A stretch of 64,000 nucleotides of DNA from Sinorhizobium glycinis (GTDB lineage Bacteria; Pseudomonadota; Alphaproteobacteria; Rhizobiales; Rhizobiaceae). The position numbers and the translations under genes are program-made. The stretch lies in the NCBI RefSeq assembly GCF_001651865.1, contig NZ_LPUX01000047.1:1-64000 (forward strand). Reading direction: 5' to 3'. Of the stretch, positions 38,371 to 47,534 are shown one piece after another. Under the pieces are notes generated by a model. The model did no database searches. It saw only the letters and a list, made by a program, of their open reading frames with translations, and was not told the DNA's origin. How positions within the stretch are numbered: position 1 is the first letter of the stretch; each line of letters starts with the position of its first letter.

Positions 38371-38570
38371 TTTCCATGGAAAAATTGCCAAATTGACTGC
38401 ACCGACGAACGTCATTGGAACAGAGCTGGACGCTCCTTCTCCGACAACTCCATGGTTTGATGCAGCAGGTAGTCCCTGAAGGGCGCGACGGTCTTCATTG
38501 GCTAGCGCCGTCCCGTAATGGAGAAAAGTGATCGCGAGTACCGTCAACGCAGCAATGAAATCAGCCGCAT
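38371..38570 (-). pseudogene. possible broken small secreted-protein gene
   Basis: An ATG at 38570 with AGGAG five bases upstream opens MRLISLLR then stops. One added base near 38547 (CTGCG to CTGGCG) joins this to [20 protein letters not shown], a convincing signal peptide, and a further about 45 residues that run into the tRNA. No homology recognised. The good ribosome site and signal peptide suggest a once-real gene, but its end inside the tRNA argues against. Confidence 0.3.
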
Positions 38571-38606
38571 GGAAACTCCTAAAAATGGCTTCGGGACTGT
38601 ATACCG

Positions 38607-38819
38607 CTACTCGTCTTTTATCACGTGACGAAGTCGCCAAGACAGGTCTGTCAATCGCTGCTCAAGTTCTGTCATCTTGCGATCAGCGTGGAGCGAATAC
38701 GCAACGGTGGTGGTGCCGACCATCACCGCAGCATAGACCGGACCACCCGTCTCCCCTACTAACCAGATGATCGCGCCATACAAAATGGCCAGAACCGTTT
38801 TCTTAGTGATCATCTGCAT
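38607..38819 (-). CDS. small membrane protein with charged tail
   Basis: 70 aa from ATG 38819 with GAGGG six bases upstream. Two short hydrophobic segments (TKKTVLAILYGAIIWLVG and GPVYAAVMVGTTTVAYSL) followed by a charged helix ELEQRLTDLSWRLRHVI that could be a coiled coil. No family recognised. Lower GC than the core genes and divergent from the SIR2-like gene, 100 bp apart. Confidence 0.5.
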   Translation of the reverse strand: MQMITKKTVLAILYGAIIWLVGETGGPVYAAVMVGTTTVAYSLHADRKMTELEQRLTDLSWRLRHVIKDE

Positions 38820-38919
38820 TGTCTTCCCTCGCCATCCCGCGATGCCCTTCCGCGAATCGCTCGCATAAGTATAGTTCAATCAATGTGCAACTAACAAAAG
38901 TGTGGTGAGAAGGCGGGGC

Positions 38920-39954
38920 ATGTTTAAGGACAACACCGTTTTCGTGATCGGGGCAGGAGCAAGCCAGGAATTCGGTTTGCCCGTCGGCGCCGGATTAATG
39001 CAGACGATTAAACAGAACTGTAGTTTCGTGTTGGGTTACGGCGGCAGACTTCAAGCGGGTCCAGCACCGATTTTTCAATACTACGAACGAATTTTCGGCA
39101 GAGAAGACCCGGCGAAAGTTAATGAATTCAATCAGCGCCTAAATGCGTCATGGCAGATCAAAGACGGCATCGAAAGCGCCGACAGTATTGACGAGTACAT
39201 TTTCCGCTATTCGGATAATCCAATTATCGCGGAGGTGGGAAAATTACAAATCGCCTACGCCATCTCCGTCGCAGAAATGAATTCGATTTTAAGCTTCGAA
39301 AAGGGATTTCGCGAGAACCTAGATGTTGCCGACAACACGTGGATTTGGGCCTTCGCGAAGGCTTTGATCAACGGCTACAGGGCGAGTGAGGTAGAAAAGA
39401 TCGGACACAACATAACGATCATCACTTTCAATTACGACCGGTGCATCGAACACTATCTTGAACACGCCCTTCCCCGAAGCTTCTACGGAATGACTATCGA
39501 AGAAGCGCGGGGCATCGTCAAAAACATCAAGATTGTCCATCCATACGGAAAATTAGGTGAACTCGATAAAGTTCCATTTGGTGAGGTGGGCCGGTTCGTT
39601 CAGGCGGCAGACAATCTGATTACATGGTCCGAAACGGTCAGGGAGCCGGATATCATCGAAGACATGAGGGCGACGATTAGAACGGCGCGGCGCATCGTGT
39701 TTATGGGGTTCGCGTTCGCCCGCCAGAACTTGGAACTACTTGACTCAAAGCCGACTGCGATGAACGCCGATGGTCCAAGGGTCTATTCGACTGGCTTTGG
39801 GCTTAGGAGAGAGACCGAGGAGTCATTATGCCGGAATATCAATGCGCTGTATTCGGATGGTGTCTCGCGTGACGCACTGAAAAATATCCACTTCCAGTAC
39901 GAGGCAAAATGCAATGAATTCTTCAACATTCACCGTCTGAATCTCGTGCAATGA
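38920..39954 (+). CDS. orphan SIR2-like domain protein
   Basis: 344 aa from ATG 38920 (AAGG six bases upstream). N-terminal VFVIGAGASQEFGLP (GAGAS at 11-15), ITFNYDRCIEH with N171-Y172-D173, and IVHPYGKLG with His207 follow the order of SIR2-like NADase domains of the kind found in prokaryotic antiphage proteins. A late IVFMGFAFARQNLEL may complete the Rossmann core. No second domain, transmembrane segment or partner gene is visible. Codon use is AT-richer than around it and it follows a tRNA gene, so it is likely acquired. Enzyme activity and defence role are inference. Confidence 0.6.
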   Translation: MFKDNTVFVIGAGASQEFGLPVGAGLMQTIKQNCSFVLGYGGRLQAGPAPIFQYYERIFGREDPAKVNEFNQRLNASWQIKDGIESADSIDEYIFRYSDNPIIAEVGKLQIAYAISVAEMNSILSFEKGFRENLDVADNTWIWAFAKALINGYRASEVEKIGHNITIITFNYDRCIEHYLEHALPRSFYGMTIEEARGIVKNIKIVHPYGKLGELDKVPFGEVGRFVQAADNLITWSETVREPDIIEDMRATIRTARRIVFMGFAFARQNLELLDSKPTAMNADGPRVYSTGFGLRRETEESLCRNINALYSDGVSRDALKNIHFQYEAKCNEFFNIHRLNLVQ

Positions 39955-40019
39955 GGAGGGCGGACATCGCGCGGTGCCGGCAACAGCCTCCTCTGATCCC
40001 TGCCTCCCGCCTTTATGCT

Positions 40020-40280
40020 GGCGAACCCCCTCTCTGGTCCTCTCCAGCCACGCCTTGAGCGCAACCGCATCATCCGCCTCTCATCCCGCGCCTCATGTAG
40101 CAGCGTCACCGCCCCCTGCCGCAACCGTTCGACAAGCTCCTTCACCGCCACCTGCGCAACCCATCGCTCGGCGCAATGTCCTTGATAGGTCGATCCGCAC
40201 CTTGTCCTTGGCGATGCCGCGGGGCCACAGACGGTCTACGAGAATGCGCGCTCCGTCGCTCGCCTCCGGCGCTGCTGCGC
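40020..40280 (-). pseudogene. decayed second copy of the DUF488 gene
   Basis: Translating different minus-strand frames gives pieces that line up with the intact DUF488 protein at 41369-41746: [20 protein letters not shown] (near 40205-40265), [10 protein letters not shown], then [20 protein letters not shown] (near 40080-40140) and AVALKAWLERTREG (near 40030-40060). The central about 30 codons are deleted, at least two frameshifts separate the pieces and the start is gone. Confidence 0.75.
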
Positions 40281-40315
40281 CATTAAGCTCCGCCGCACGG
40301 GCGCTCGGGTCACCT

Positions 40316-41071
40316 TCAGCTCTTCAACAAAACGTGCGCCGGCACCGGATGCTCGATCCCTTTGAGGCTGTAGGTTCGCCTTGCTGTGCCGGCCATCAGG
40401 TCCGGCGCCTGCGCCGTTGCCTCGACCGAGACCAGTATCTCGCCCGCAGCCGCCTGGGACTCGAGCCTTGCCGCCAGATTGACAGCACTGCCGATTGCCG
40501 TGAAGTCGCTGCGGAAGGTCGAGAACTCGCCGATTTCGACGTCACCGGTATGGACCCCGACGCCGACGCCGAGCGCGTCGAGCGAAACACCGTCGAGATG
40601 CGCATCCAGGCTCCTGAGGGCCGACGTGCAGGAGCGTTGGATGTCGAGCGCAGCCGCGAGCGCCGCGTCGACATGATGCTCGATCTTGATCGGGAAATTG
40701 AAGATCGCCATCAGGCCGTCGCCCATCTGCTTGTTGACGATCCCGTCGTGAGCCCAGATGGCCTCGGCACATCCATCCTGGAAGGCGCTGACGATTTCAC
40801 TCAGGATAATCGGGTCCATTCGCTCCGAGAGGACAGTGAAGCCGCGGATGTCGGCGAACAGGATAGTGGCGGTGGCAGATATATGGCGCTGCTTCTTGAC
40901 GTATCGAAAGGAACGCTCGCAGATCGTGCAGATGTTCGGGTTCATCTTGCTCCGGGTGATCCCGAAAGCGCGAAACGGAAGCGCCAGCGGCCCCCGGATC
41001 GGGATCGGCACGTGCATCTGATCCCAGCAGCCGCGGCAGATGCGAGCGCGGCTGGGTGCGGTCGATTCCAT
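40316..41071 (-). CDS. class III adenylate/guanylate cyclase
   Basis: 251 aa. N-terminal cysteine pairs CRGC (about 12-15) and CTIC (about 48-51) look like a small zinc site. The cyclase domain follows: metal-binding ADIRGFT and [10 protein letters not shown], substrate Lys in IVNKQMGDG, and [14 protein letters not shown] with the transition-state Asn and Arg. Soluble; no membrane span. Makes cAMP most likely. It sits between a dead and a live copy of DUF488, with no operon partner. Confidence 0.85.
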   Translation of the reverse strand: MESTAPSRARICRGCWDQMHVPIPIRGPLALPFRAFGITRSKMNPNICTICERSFRYVKKQRHISATATILFADIRGFTVLSERMDPIILSEIVSAFQDGCAEAIWAHDGIVNKQMGDGLMAIFNFPIKIEHHVDAALAAALDIQRSCTSALRSLDAHLDGVSLDALGVGVGVHTGDVEIGEFSTFRSDFTAIGSAVNLAARLESQAAAGEILVSVEATAQAPDLMAGTARRTYSLKGIEHPVPAHVLLKS

Positions 41072-41193
41072 CTGAACGGTTCTCCTGGTTCGGTGTTCCG
41101 GCTACTGCACCGTGCTGTCTTTTCAGACGCCACTGTACACGACAGTAGCCTATTGCGCTTCCTCGCTTGCGGTACGGAGGGCTTCTCCTCCCT

Positions 41194-41313
41194 CCTCATT
41201 CCTGTGCTTGTCACAGGAATCCAGTCAGCCCAAGTCCTTGGGCTGCAAAGATTCTTCCGCGCCGCGGACGCGGCGCTGCTGGGATCCCTGTGACAACAAC
41301 CACAGGGATGAGG
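41194..41313. repeat. intergenic element with terminal inverted hairpins
   Basis: About 120 bases. Left end CCTCATTCCTGTG...CACAGGAAT and right end ATCCCTGTG...CACAGGGATGAGG are each hairpins and are inverted relative to each other; inside lies CAGCCCAAG/CTTGGGCTG. I recall similar units between Sinorhizobium genes, but only one copy is in this window. Between two leftward genes. Confidence 0.6.
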
Positions 41314-41368
41314 GCGAAAGAGCAGCATCGATGCGCCGGCCGCCCGTCTCGTTCGTGCGACCGCATCT

Positions 41369-41746
41369 CTACGATGAAGAACCCCCTTCGCGTTTACCCT
41401 CCAGCCAAGCCTTCAGCGCCACCGCATTGTTGCGGCTTTCATCCCGCGCCGCATAGAGCAGCGTCACCGGACCCTCCGCGATGCGTGCATGGAGTTCGCG
41501 CACCCCCTCCTGCGCCGCCTCCCCTTCGAGTTCCGCCGCATAGGCCGCGGAAAACGCCTCCCAATCCTCGGGCTTACCATGAAATCGCTTGCGCAGCGCG
41601 TCGCTCGGGGCGATGTCCTTCAGCCAGAGGTCGATCCGAGCCTTGTCCTTGGCAATGCCGCGCGGCCACAGGCGGTCGACGAGGATGCGCGTTCCGTCCG
41701 ACGCTTCCGGCGCCTCGTAGACGCGCTTCAAGTTGGGTGATGTCAT
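41369..41746 (-). CDS. DUF488 family protein
   Basis: 125 aa, complete. Pattern [43 protein letters not shown], with the DRLWPRG motif that defines the family, then FHGKPEDWEAF and PVTLLYAARDES. Function unknown; the conserved Arg/Asp residues suggest a small catalytic or nucleotide-binding protein. Has a decayed paralogue 1.2 kb away (40020-40280). Confidence 0.88.
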   Translation of the reverse strand: MTSPNLKRVYEAPEASDGTRILVDRLWPRGIAKDKARIDLWLKDIAPSDALRKRFHGKPEDWEAFSAAYAAELEGEAAQEGVRELHARIAEGPVTLLYAARDESRNNAVALKAWLEGKREGGSSS

Positions 41747-41813
41747 CCTGCCCCCGTAACAAGTCCCGGGCGGCCGTCACCGCCCGGGAACAGGCAAAAG
41801 TATCGGACATCCG

Positions 41814-42227
41814 CTAATTGTGGAAGTAGGTCTGGATCTCCTCGGGCGTGGCCTTGCCGTCGCGGTTGGCGTCCACCTTGTCGAAGATCCGCTTATGGAT
41901 TGTGCTGATCTCCTCGAAGGAAAGCGCGCCGTCGTTGTCCGCATCGGTGATGGCGAACATGATCTTCATCATCTGCCGGTGCATCATCCCTCCCCGCATC
42001 CTGTCGCCATGCCGCATCCGGTCGCGCATGCGATCCCCGCGCCTGCCATCGCGCATTTCGTCGCCACGGTCCATATCCGGCCGATCCGCCTGCACGTCCT
42101 GGTCCTGGTCGGGCGTTTGCGCGGCCGGCGGAACCGGTTCGGGCGTCTGCGCGGCAGCGAAGCCCGTTTGGCTGACGATCATCAGGGCCGCAAGCGCGGC
42201 TACGGTTGGCATTCTCATCGCTGACAT
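41814..42227 (-). CDS. exported EF-hand protein
   Basis: 137 aa from ATG 42227, with a strong GGAGGAGG site. Signal peptide of about 25 residues (cut near FAAAQTPEP). The middle is Arg/Met/Asp-rich with repeats of DRMR and HGDRMRGGMM. Two EF-hand calcium loops near the end: DADNDGALSFEE and DANRDGKATPEE, each with canonical acidic spacing. Probably periplasmic calcium binding; the Met/His-rich middle might bind another metal, which is speculation. Confidence 0.85.
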   Translation of the reverse strand: MSAMRMPTVAALAALMIVSQTGFAAAQTPEPVPPAAQTPDQDQDVQADRPDMDRGDEMRDGRRGDRMRDRMRHGDRMRGGMMHRQMMKIMFAITDADNDGALSFEEISTIHKRIFDKVDANRDGKATPEEIQTYFHN

Positions 42228-42457
42228 GGGAATTCCTCCTCCCGTTCGATGCAGGTCTAACTGGCTCGGTGAAGCGGCTCGGCCATCCCCAGCAGGGCAC
42301 GGCCGCGCCGCCTCTTGTCGCGGAACCGCCCGGCATGCGCTGCCGCACGGCGAAATAGGTCGTGTGGACTGATCCGTCATCCATGCGGCGCCTCTCCTCC
42401 AGCTTGGAGCCAAGCACCGCGTCACACCGCGCGCCCGTCAATGGCTTCCGGTCTCAT

Positions 42458-43897
42458 TCATGCCGCGCCCCGCAACTCGGTCGGGCGCACGTTCTGGTTC
42501 ATCCGGAACAGGTTCTGAGGATCGTAGCGGCGCTTGACCTCGACGAGACGTCGGTAGTTGCCGCCATAGGCCGCCTCGACCCGGTCGACCTCGTCCCCGG
42601 GCATGAAATTGATGTAGGCGGTGCCGGCCGCGTGGGGCCTGGCCGCCTCGAAGAGCCGCCGCGCCCACTCGATGCAGGCCTGGTCCATTGTCGGCTCGCG
42701 CCAGCGGGCGTGAACATTCATGACGAAATGCGAATTGCGCTGCGGGAAGGCGGTCTCCTCCACGGCGACCCGGCCGGCAGCGCCGCCGACGTGGCCGACG
42801 AAGATCTCGCATTCCGGTCCCGGCAATTGCCGGACGGCATCGGTGAGGATGCCGATCGTCTGATCCGAAAGCTCCATGAAATCATGGCTCTTCCAGTAGT
42901 TGCGGGCGCCGGGCGCCAGCAGCGGATCGAAGGCCTGCTGCCAGGCGACGAAGGGAACGGGGCCGACGACATCGGCGATCGGCTCACCGATGGAACGCAG
43001 GTCCGCGGTTGGCTTCTCGCCTGCTTCGGGGTCGCCGCAATAGCACATGGCCAGCAGCAGAACCTCCCTGCCGTGCCACTCGGCGGGAAGGAACGGCAAG
43101 GGCGGCGCCTGCCGCATCACGGCCCAGCACGTAAGTTCGTCCGGCGCCGTCTCAAGCACCTGCCGGTATTGCTTGAGCACACTTTCCGCTTCGGCGAAGG
43201 GATGCACGACCAGTCCCGCGACGACGTCCGGACCGAGCTCGTGAAGCTGGAACTCGAAAGCCGTGACGACGCCGAAATTGCCGCCGCCGCCCCTCAAGCC
43301 CCAGAAGAGGTCGCGGTGTTCAGTCGGGCTCGCACGCACAAGCTCGCCGCTCGCCGTCACCACATCGGCCGACAGCAGGTTGTCGATCGTCAGGCCGAAT
43401 TTGCGCGCGGTCCAGCCGAAGCCGCCGCCGAGCGTCAGGCCGGCGATGCCGGTCGTCGAGTTGATGCCGGTCGGCAGCACCAGGCGGAAGGCCTGGGTTT
43501 CCTTGTCGACGTCGGCAAGAGTCGCGCCGGGCTCGACCCAGGCCCGCTTGGTCGTCCGGTCGACGCGCACCGATTTCATTGGCGAGAGATCGATCATCAG
43601 GCCGCCGTCGCAGACCGCATTGCCGGCAATATTGTGCCCGCCGCCGCGCACGGATACGAGCAACTGGTTCTCCGCCGCGAAGCGGACCGCATCGATGACG
43701 TCGGAGGCGCCGGCTGCCTGCACGATCAGGCCCGGCCTGCGGTCGACCGTCGCGTTCCAGATGGTGCGCGCCTCGTCATAGGCCGGGTCGCGCCCGTCCA
43801 GCACCCGGCCGCGCAGCCGCGCCGCCAGGGCCTCGACCGCCGCGGCGCTGATCATCGTCTTTCCTGCTTGCAGATTGGTGAGGCTCATATCGTTCAT
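42458..43897 (-). CDS. FAD-linked oxidoreductase, berberine-bridge type
   Basis: 479 aa from ATG 43897 with GGGAGG eight bases upstream. FAD_binding_4 domain: SVRGGGHNIAG, whose His is the usual covalent flavin anchor, and TTGIAGLTLGGGFGW. The cysteine that gives a second flavin bond in bicovalent relatives appears to be replaced (PTGINSTTG). The C-terminal BBE motif RYDPQNLFRMNQN is intact. No signal peptide, so probably cytoplasmic sugar or alcohol oxidation; substrate unknown. Divergent from the CDP-sugar cluster. Confidence 0.85.
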   Translation of the reverse strand: MNDMSLTNLQAGKTMISAAAVEALAARLRGRVLDGRDPAYDEARTIWNATVDRRPGLIVQAAGASDVIDAVRFAAENQLLVSVRGGGHNIAGNAVCDGGLMIDLSPMKSVRVDRTTKRAWVEPGATLADVDKETQAFRLVLPTGINSTTGIAGLTLGGGFGWTARKFGLTIDNLLSADVVTASGELVRASPTEHRDLFWGLRGGGGNFGVVTAFEFQLHELGPDVVAGLVVHPFAEAESVLKQYRQVLETAPDELTCWAVMRQAPPLPFLPAEWHGREVLLLAMCYCGDPEAGEKPTADLRSIGEPIADVVGPVPFVAWQQAFDPLLAPGARNYWKSHDFMELSDQTIGILTDAVRQLPGPECEIFVGHVGGAAGRVAVEETAFPQRNSHFVMNVHARWREPTMDQACIEWARRLFEAARPHAAGTAYINFMPGDEVDRVEAAYGGNYRRLVEVKRRYDPQNLFRMNQNVRPTELRGAA

Positions 43898-44126
43898 GAT
43901 TCGATCCTCCCTCGGTGAACCATGCCCCAGCGGGCGGCATTCTGCGCCTTTGCCGGTCCCCCGGCAAGCGACGGCGGGCACCGCGGCCTATACTCCTTTG
44001 GGGTTAGCCGGCAGCTGCACGGCACCGCAATTGTTGCAATCGTCCAGAAAATGCTCCAATGAACCCCGGGCTCAGCGGAGTGCGAGCCCACGCAAGGACG
44101 CAGTTTTGGCAGAGGCAGGTTTGGGC

Positions 44127-44894
44127 ATGAAGGTCGTCATTCTCGCCGGCGGATACGGCACCCGCATCTCCGAGGAAAGCCACCTGAGACCCAAGCCGAT
44201 GATCGAGATCGGCGGGCGCCCGATCCTCTGGCACATCATGAAGATATACAGCCACTACGGCTTTTCCGATTTCGTGATCTGCCTCGGATACCGCGGCTAC
44301 ATGATCAAGGAGTATTTCTCCAACTACATCCTGCATTTGTCCGACGTCACCTTCGACATGGCGACGGGCGAGACGATCTATCACTCGAGCAAGGCCGAAC
44401 CCTGGCGGGTAACCCTCGTGGACACCGGGCCGGAGTCCATGACCGGCGGCCGCCTGAAGCGTGTCGGCAGCTATCTCGGCGACACCTTCTGCCTTACCTA
44501 TGGTGACGGGGTCGCCGACATCGACATCCGCGCGCTCACTGATTTCCACCTCCGGCACGGCCGCGAGGCGACGGTCACCAGCGTCGTGCCGCCGGGACGC
44601 TACGGCGCGCTGGCGATCGAGTCCGGCAAGGTGAACAGCTTCACCGAAAAGCCGGCCGGCGACAACGGCCGCATCAATGGCGGCTTCTTCGTGCTGAACC
44701 GTTCCGTGCTCGACCGCATCGACGGCGACCACGTCGCTTTCGAAAACGCGCCGCTGGAAGGGTTGGCGCGCGACGGACAGCTGATGGCCTTTCCCCATGA
44801 CGGCTTCTGGCGGCCGATGGATACGCTGCGCGACAAGAACCAGCTCGAGGAGCTCTGGCAGCAGAACCGCGCGCCCTGGAAGATCTGGCCATGA
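44127..44894 (+). CDS. rfbF: glucose-1-phosphate cytidylyltransferase
   Basis: 255 aa from ATG 44127; the frame upstream is not protein-like. Makes CDP-glucose from CTP and glucose-1-phosphate. Nucleotidyltransferase start KVVILAGGYGTRISEES, then RPKPMIEIGGRPILWHIMK, YGDGVADIDI and NSFTEKPAGDNGRINGGFFV. First gene of an overlapping operon with rfbG and a methyltransferase. Confidence 0.94.
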   Translation: MKVVILAGGYGTRISEESHLRPKPMIEIGGRPILWHIMKIYSHYGFSDFVICLGYRGYMIKEYFSNYILHLSDVTFDMATGETIYHSSKAEPWRVTLVDTGPESMTGGRLKRVGSYLGDTFCLTYGDGVADIDIRALTDFHLRHGREATVTSVVPPGRYGALAIESGKVNSFTEKPAGDNGRINGGFFVLNRSVLDRIDGDHVAFENAPLEGLARDGQLMAFPHDGFWRPMDTLRDKNQLEELWQQNRAPWKIWP

Positions 44895-45961
44895 ACCGCC
44901 TGCCCGATCCGAATTTCTGGGGAGGAAAACGCGTCCTCCTGACCGGCCACACGGGTTTCAAGGGCAGCTGGGCCGGCCTGTGGCTGACGAAGATGGGCGC
45001 TGAAGTTACGGGCTACGCCCTGCCCCCCGCTTCCGACCCATCGCTCCATGCGCTTCTGCATGGGGACGGCCTGCCGGACGGGCAGTTCGGCGACGTCCGC
45101 GACGGAGGGGCGCTGGCCGCTGCCACGCGGAAAAGCGAGCCGGAGATCATTCTGCACATGGCGGCCCAGCCGCTGGTGCGCGAGAGCTATGCAACGCCCG
45201 CCGAAACCTTCGACGTCAACGTCATGGGGACGATCCGGCTGCTGGAGGCCGCACGCGCGGTACCTTCGGTGAAGGCCGTTCTCGTCGTGACCACCGACAA
45301 GGTCTATCGCAACGACGAGAGCGGCCGGCATTTCCAGGAGAGCGACACGCTCGGCGGGCACGACCCCTATTCCGGCTCCAAGGCTGCCTGCGAGCTCGCC
45401 GTGGCGACCTGGCGCAGCGCCTATTTCAACGAGGGCGGCATCCGCGTCGCCACGGCCCGCGGCGGCAATGTGATCGGCGGCGGCGACTTTTCCGCCGACC
45501 GGCTCGTCCCGGACATCGTCCGCGCCGCCCTTTCCGGCGCCAGGCTCAATATCCGCAGCCCGCTCGCGACGCGCCCGTGGCAGCACGTCCTTGACTGTCT
45601 GAACGGCTATTTCCTCTTCGCCGAAGCACTCTATAACGGCGCAAGCGAGGTCGATGCCCTGAACTTCGGCCCGTCGCCCGCCGAACCGCAGGTCCCCGTG
45701 CGCGACGTGGCGAACGCCATCCAGGCGGCAATGGGGCTCGAGCCCGAATGGGACGATGTCTCGTCGGTGAAGCAGCCGCGCGAGATGCAGACGCTCGGCC
45801 TCGACCCGTCGCTTGCCGCCGAGCGCCTTGGCTGGCGCGCCCGGTTCACCCAGCAGCAGGCAATCGACTGGACCGCGCGCTGGTACGATGGCTGGCGCCA
45901 AGGTAAGCCGCCGCTCGAACTCACGCTTGATCAAATCGACGCATTCACGAAAGGCCGCTGA
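44891..45961 (+). CDS. rfbG: CDP-glucose 4,6-dehydratase
   Basis: 356 aa. Converts CDP-glucose to CDP-4-keto-6-deoxyglucose. NAD-binding LLTGHTGFKGSWAGLWL, HMAAQPLVRESYATPAETF, the TTDKVY motif and catalytic DPYSGSKAACE (Tyr and Lys of YxxxK). Start overlaps rfbF (ATGA) and its stop overlaps the next start (TGATG), so the three are translated together. Confidence 0.94.
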   Translation: MNRLPDPNFWGGKRVLLTGHTGFKGSWAGLWLTKMGAEVTGYALPPASDPSLHALLHGDGLPDGQFGDVRDGGALAAATRKSEPEIILHMAAQPLVRESYATPAETFDVNVMGTIRLLEAARAVPSVKAVLVVTTDKVYRNDESGRHFQESDTLGGHDPYSGSKAACELAVATWRSAYFNEGGIRVATARGGNVIGGGDFSADRLVPDIVRAALSGARLNIRSPLATRPWQHVLDCLNGYFLFAEALYNGASEVDALNFGPSPAEPQVPVRDVANAIQAAMGLEPEWDDVSSVKQPREMQTLGLDPSLAAERLGWRARFTQQQAIDWTARWYDGWRQGKPPLELTLDQIDAFTKGR

Positions 45962-47193
45962 TGTCTCACTCCTGCCGCTTCTGCTCGAGCCCGCTCGAAA
46001 CCGTCGTCGCCGACCTCGGCGCAACGCCCTGGTCGAACTCCTTTCTCGAGCCGACCGAGGCAGCGATTGCGCGGGAAAAGGCCTTTCCGCTGAAGGTGAT
46101 GGTCTGTTCTGAATGCCTGCTGGTGCAGACCACCGAGACGGTGCCTGCCGACGAAATCTTCAACGCCGACTATCACTATCTCTCTTCCTTCTCGACGAGC
46201 TGGCTGGACCACTCCCGGCGCTATGCCGAAAGGATGACCGAACGCTTCGGCCTTGACGGCACATCGCGGGTCGTCGAGGTCGCCTCGAATGACGGCTACC
46301 TGCTGCAATATTTCGCCGCCAACGGGATTCCCGTGCTCGGCGTCGAGCCGGCCAGCAATGCCGCGAAGATCGCCGAAAGCCGCAACGTGCCGACCCACGT
46401 CGCCTTCTTCGACCGCGACACGGCGAATGAGCTGGTCGGCCGCGGCATCCGCGCCGACCTGACGGCCGCCAACAATGTGCTTGCCCATGTGCCGGATATT
46501 GCCGACTTCGTCAGCGGCTTTGCACTCCTTCTAAAAGCCGACGGCGTCGCGACATTCGAGTTCCCGCACCTTCTGCGGCTGATCGAGGGCATCCAGTTCG
46601 ATACGATCTATCACGAACACTATTCCTATCTCTCGCTCGTCGCCGTCGAACGGATCTTCGAGGCCTGCGGGCTGAAGGTCTTCGACGTCGAGGAACTGCC
46701 GACCCATGGCGGCTCGTTGCGCGTCTTCGCCCAGCCGCTGACCGGCACTCGGGCAGCAACCGAGGGGCTCGCCAAGGTCAGGGCCGATGAGGCCAAAGCG
46801 CAGCTCACCGAAATGGCGACCTATGTTGCCTTCGGCGAACGGATCGCCTCCGTTTGTGAGGGCTTCCGCGCTTTCCTGCGGAAGGCCAGGAGCGAAGGCA
46901 AGCGGGTGGCGGCCTATGGCGCGGCGGCGAAGGGCAATACGTTCCTCAATGTCTGCGGAGTGACCTCGGCCGATATCGACTTCATCGTCGACCGCAACGA
47001 CCTGAAACAGGGCAAGCTCTCGCCGGGCAGCCATATCCCGATCCACGAACCGGCCAAGCTCGAAGCGGCAAAACCCGACTTCGTGGTCATCCTGCCCTGG
47101 AACCTGACCGACGAGATCGTCGATACGCATGCCTATATTCGCGCCTGGGGCGGCCGCTTCGTCGTCGCGATCCCGGAAGTGCGGGTGATTTGA
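45961..47193 (+). CDS. NDP-sugar C-methyltransferase
   Basis: 410 aa. Three-part layout of sugar 3-C-methyltransferases: N-terminal zinc site (C5, C8, C49, C52), S-adenosylmethionine domain (RVVEVASNDGYLLQYF, about 102-117) with the YHEHYSYLS catalytic stretch, and a C-terminal Rossmann-like domain (RVAAYGAAAKGNTFLN). It takes the place that RfbH holds in dideoxysugar operons, so the product should be a CDP-3-C-methyl-6-deoxyhexose. The exact carbon methylated is inferred from the family. Confidence 0.88.
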   Translation: MSHSCRFCSSPLETVVADLGATPWSNSFLEPTEAAIAREKAFPLKVMVCSECLLVQTTETVPADEIFNADYHYLSSFSTSWLDHSRRYAERMTERFGLDGTSRVVEVASNDGYLLQYFAANGIPVLGVEPASNAAKIAESRNVPTHVAFFDRDTANELVGRGIRADLTAANNVLAHVPDIADFVSGFALLLKADGVATFEFPHLLRLIEGIQFDTIYHEHYSYLSLVAVERIFEACGLKVFDVEELPTHGGSLRVFAQPLTGTRAATEGLAKVRADEAKAQLTEMATYVAFGERIASVCEGFRAFLRKARSEGKRVAAYGAAAKGNTFLNVCGVTSADIDFIVDRNDLKQGKLSPGSHIPIHEPAKLEAAKPDFVVILPWNLTDEIVDTHAYIRAWGGRFVVAIPEVRVI

Positions 47194-47300
47194 GCGCGGC
47201 TATCGGGCTTTGATTGGCTGGAGCGTCGAGGGATGAAAGCATCGCTGCGGCGACCAGCGAATTCGGAGCGGAATAACGTCTTCGGCCTGCCGAGTGTAGC

Positions 47301-47477
47301 ACCCCCTCTGCCCTGCCGGGCATCTCCCCCACAAGGGGGGAGATAGGGGAGGCGCCGCCTCGCTCCATGGCGACGCCCTACAGCGAGGCCCGCGTCGCCG
47401 GACAGGGGAAATGGGAAGCTCGCATCTTGCCGATCTCCCTCCTTGTGGGGGAGATGCCCGGCAGGGCAGAGGGGGGT
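47301..47477. repeat. composite inverted-repeat element, copy A
   Basis: Two about 44-base units face each other: 47301-47344 (CCCTCTGCCCTGCCGGGCAT start, with an ATCTCCCCC/GGGGGAGAT hairpin) and its reverse complement at 47433-47477. The 88-base middle resembles, in inverted orientation, that of copy B at 50297-50473 near its edges (GGCAAG..GC..GAGCTTCCC). Rhizobial RIME-type element by appearance. Confidence 0.8.
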
Positions 47478-47534
47478 GTCGACACCGCTTCCCGGTTTCC
47501 GTTTGAGCCTAAAACACGCGGCTGTAGGCGCCGT

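Noticed and set aside
38341-38640. Intact 99-codon minus-strand ORF across the tRNA
   Set aside because: Its start region lacks a ribosome site and its C-terminus is tRNA antisense; only the alternative broken frame from 38570 is worth noting.
38294-39960. Attachment site duplication of the tRNA-Arg 3' end
   Set aside because: No second copy of the tRNA 3' sequence was seen in the following sequence.
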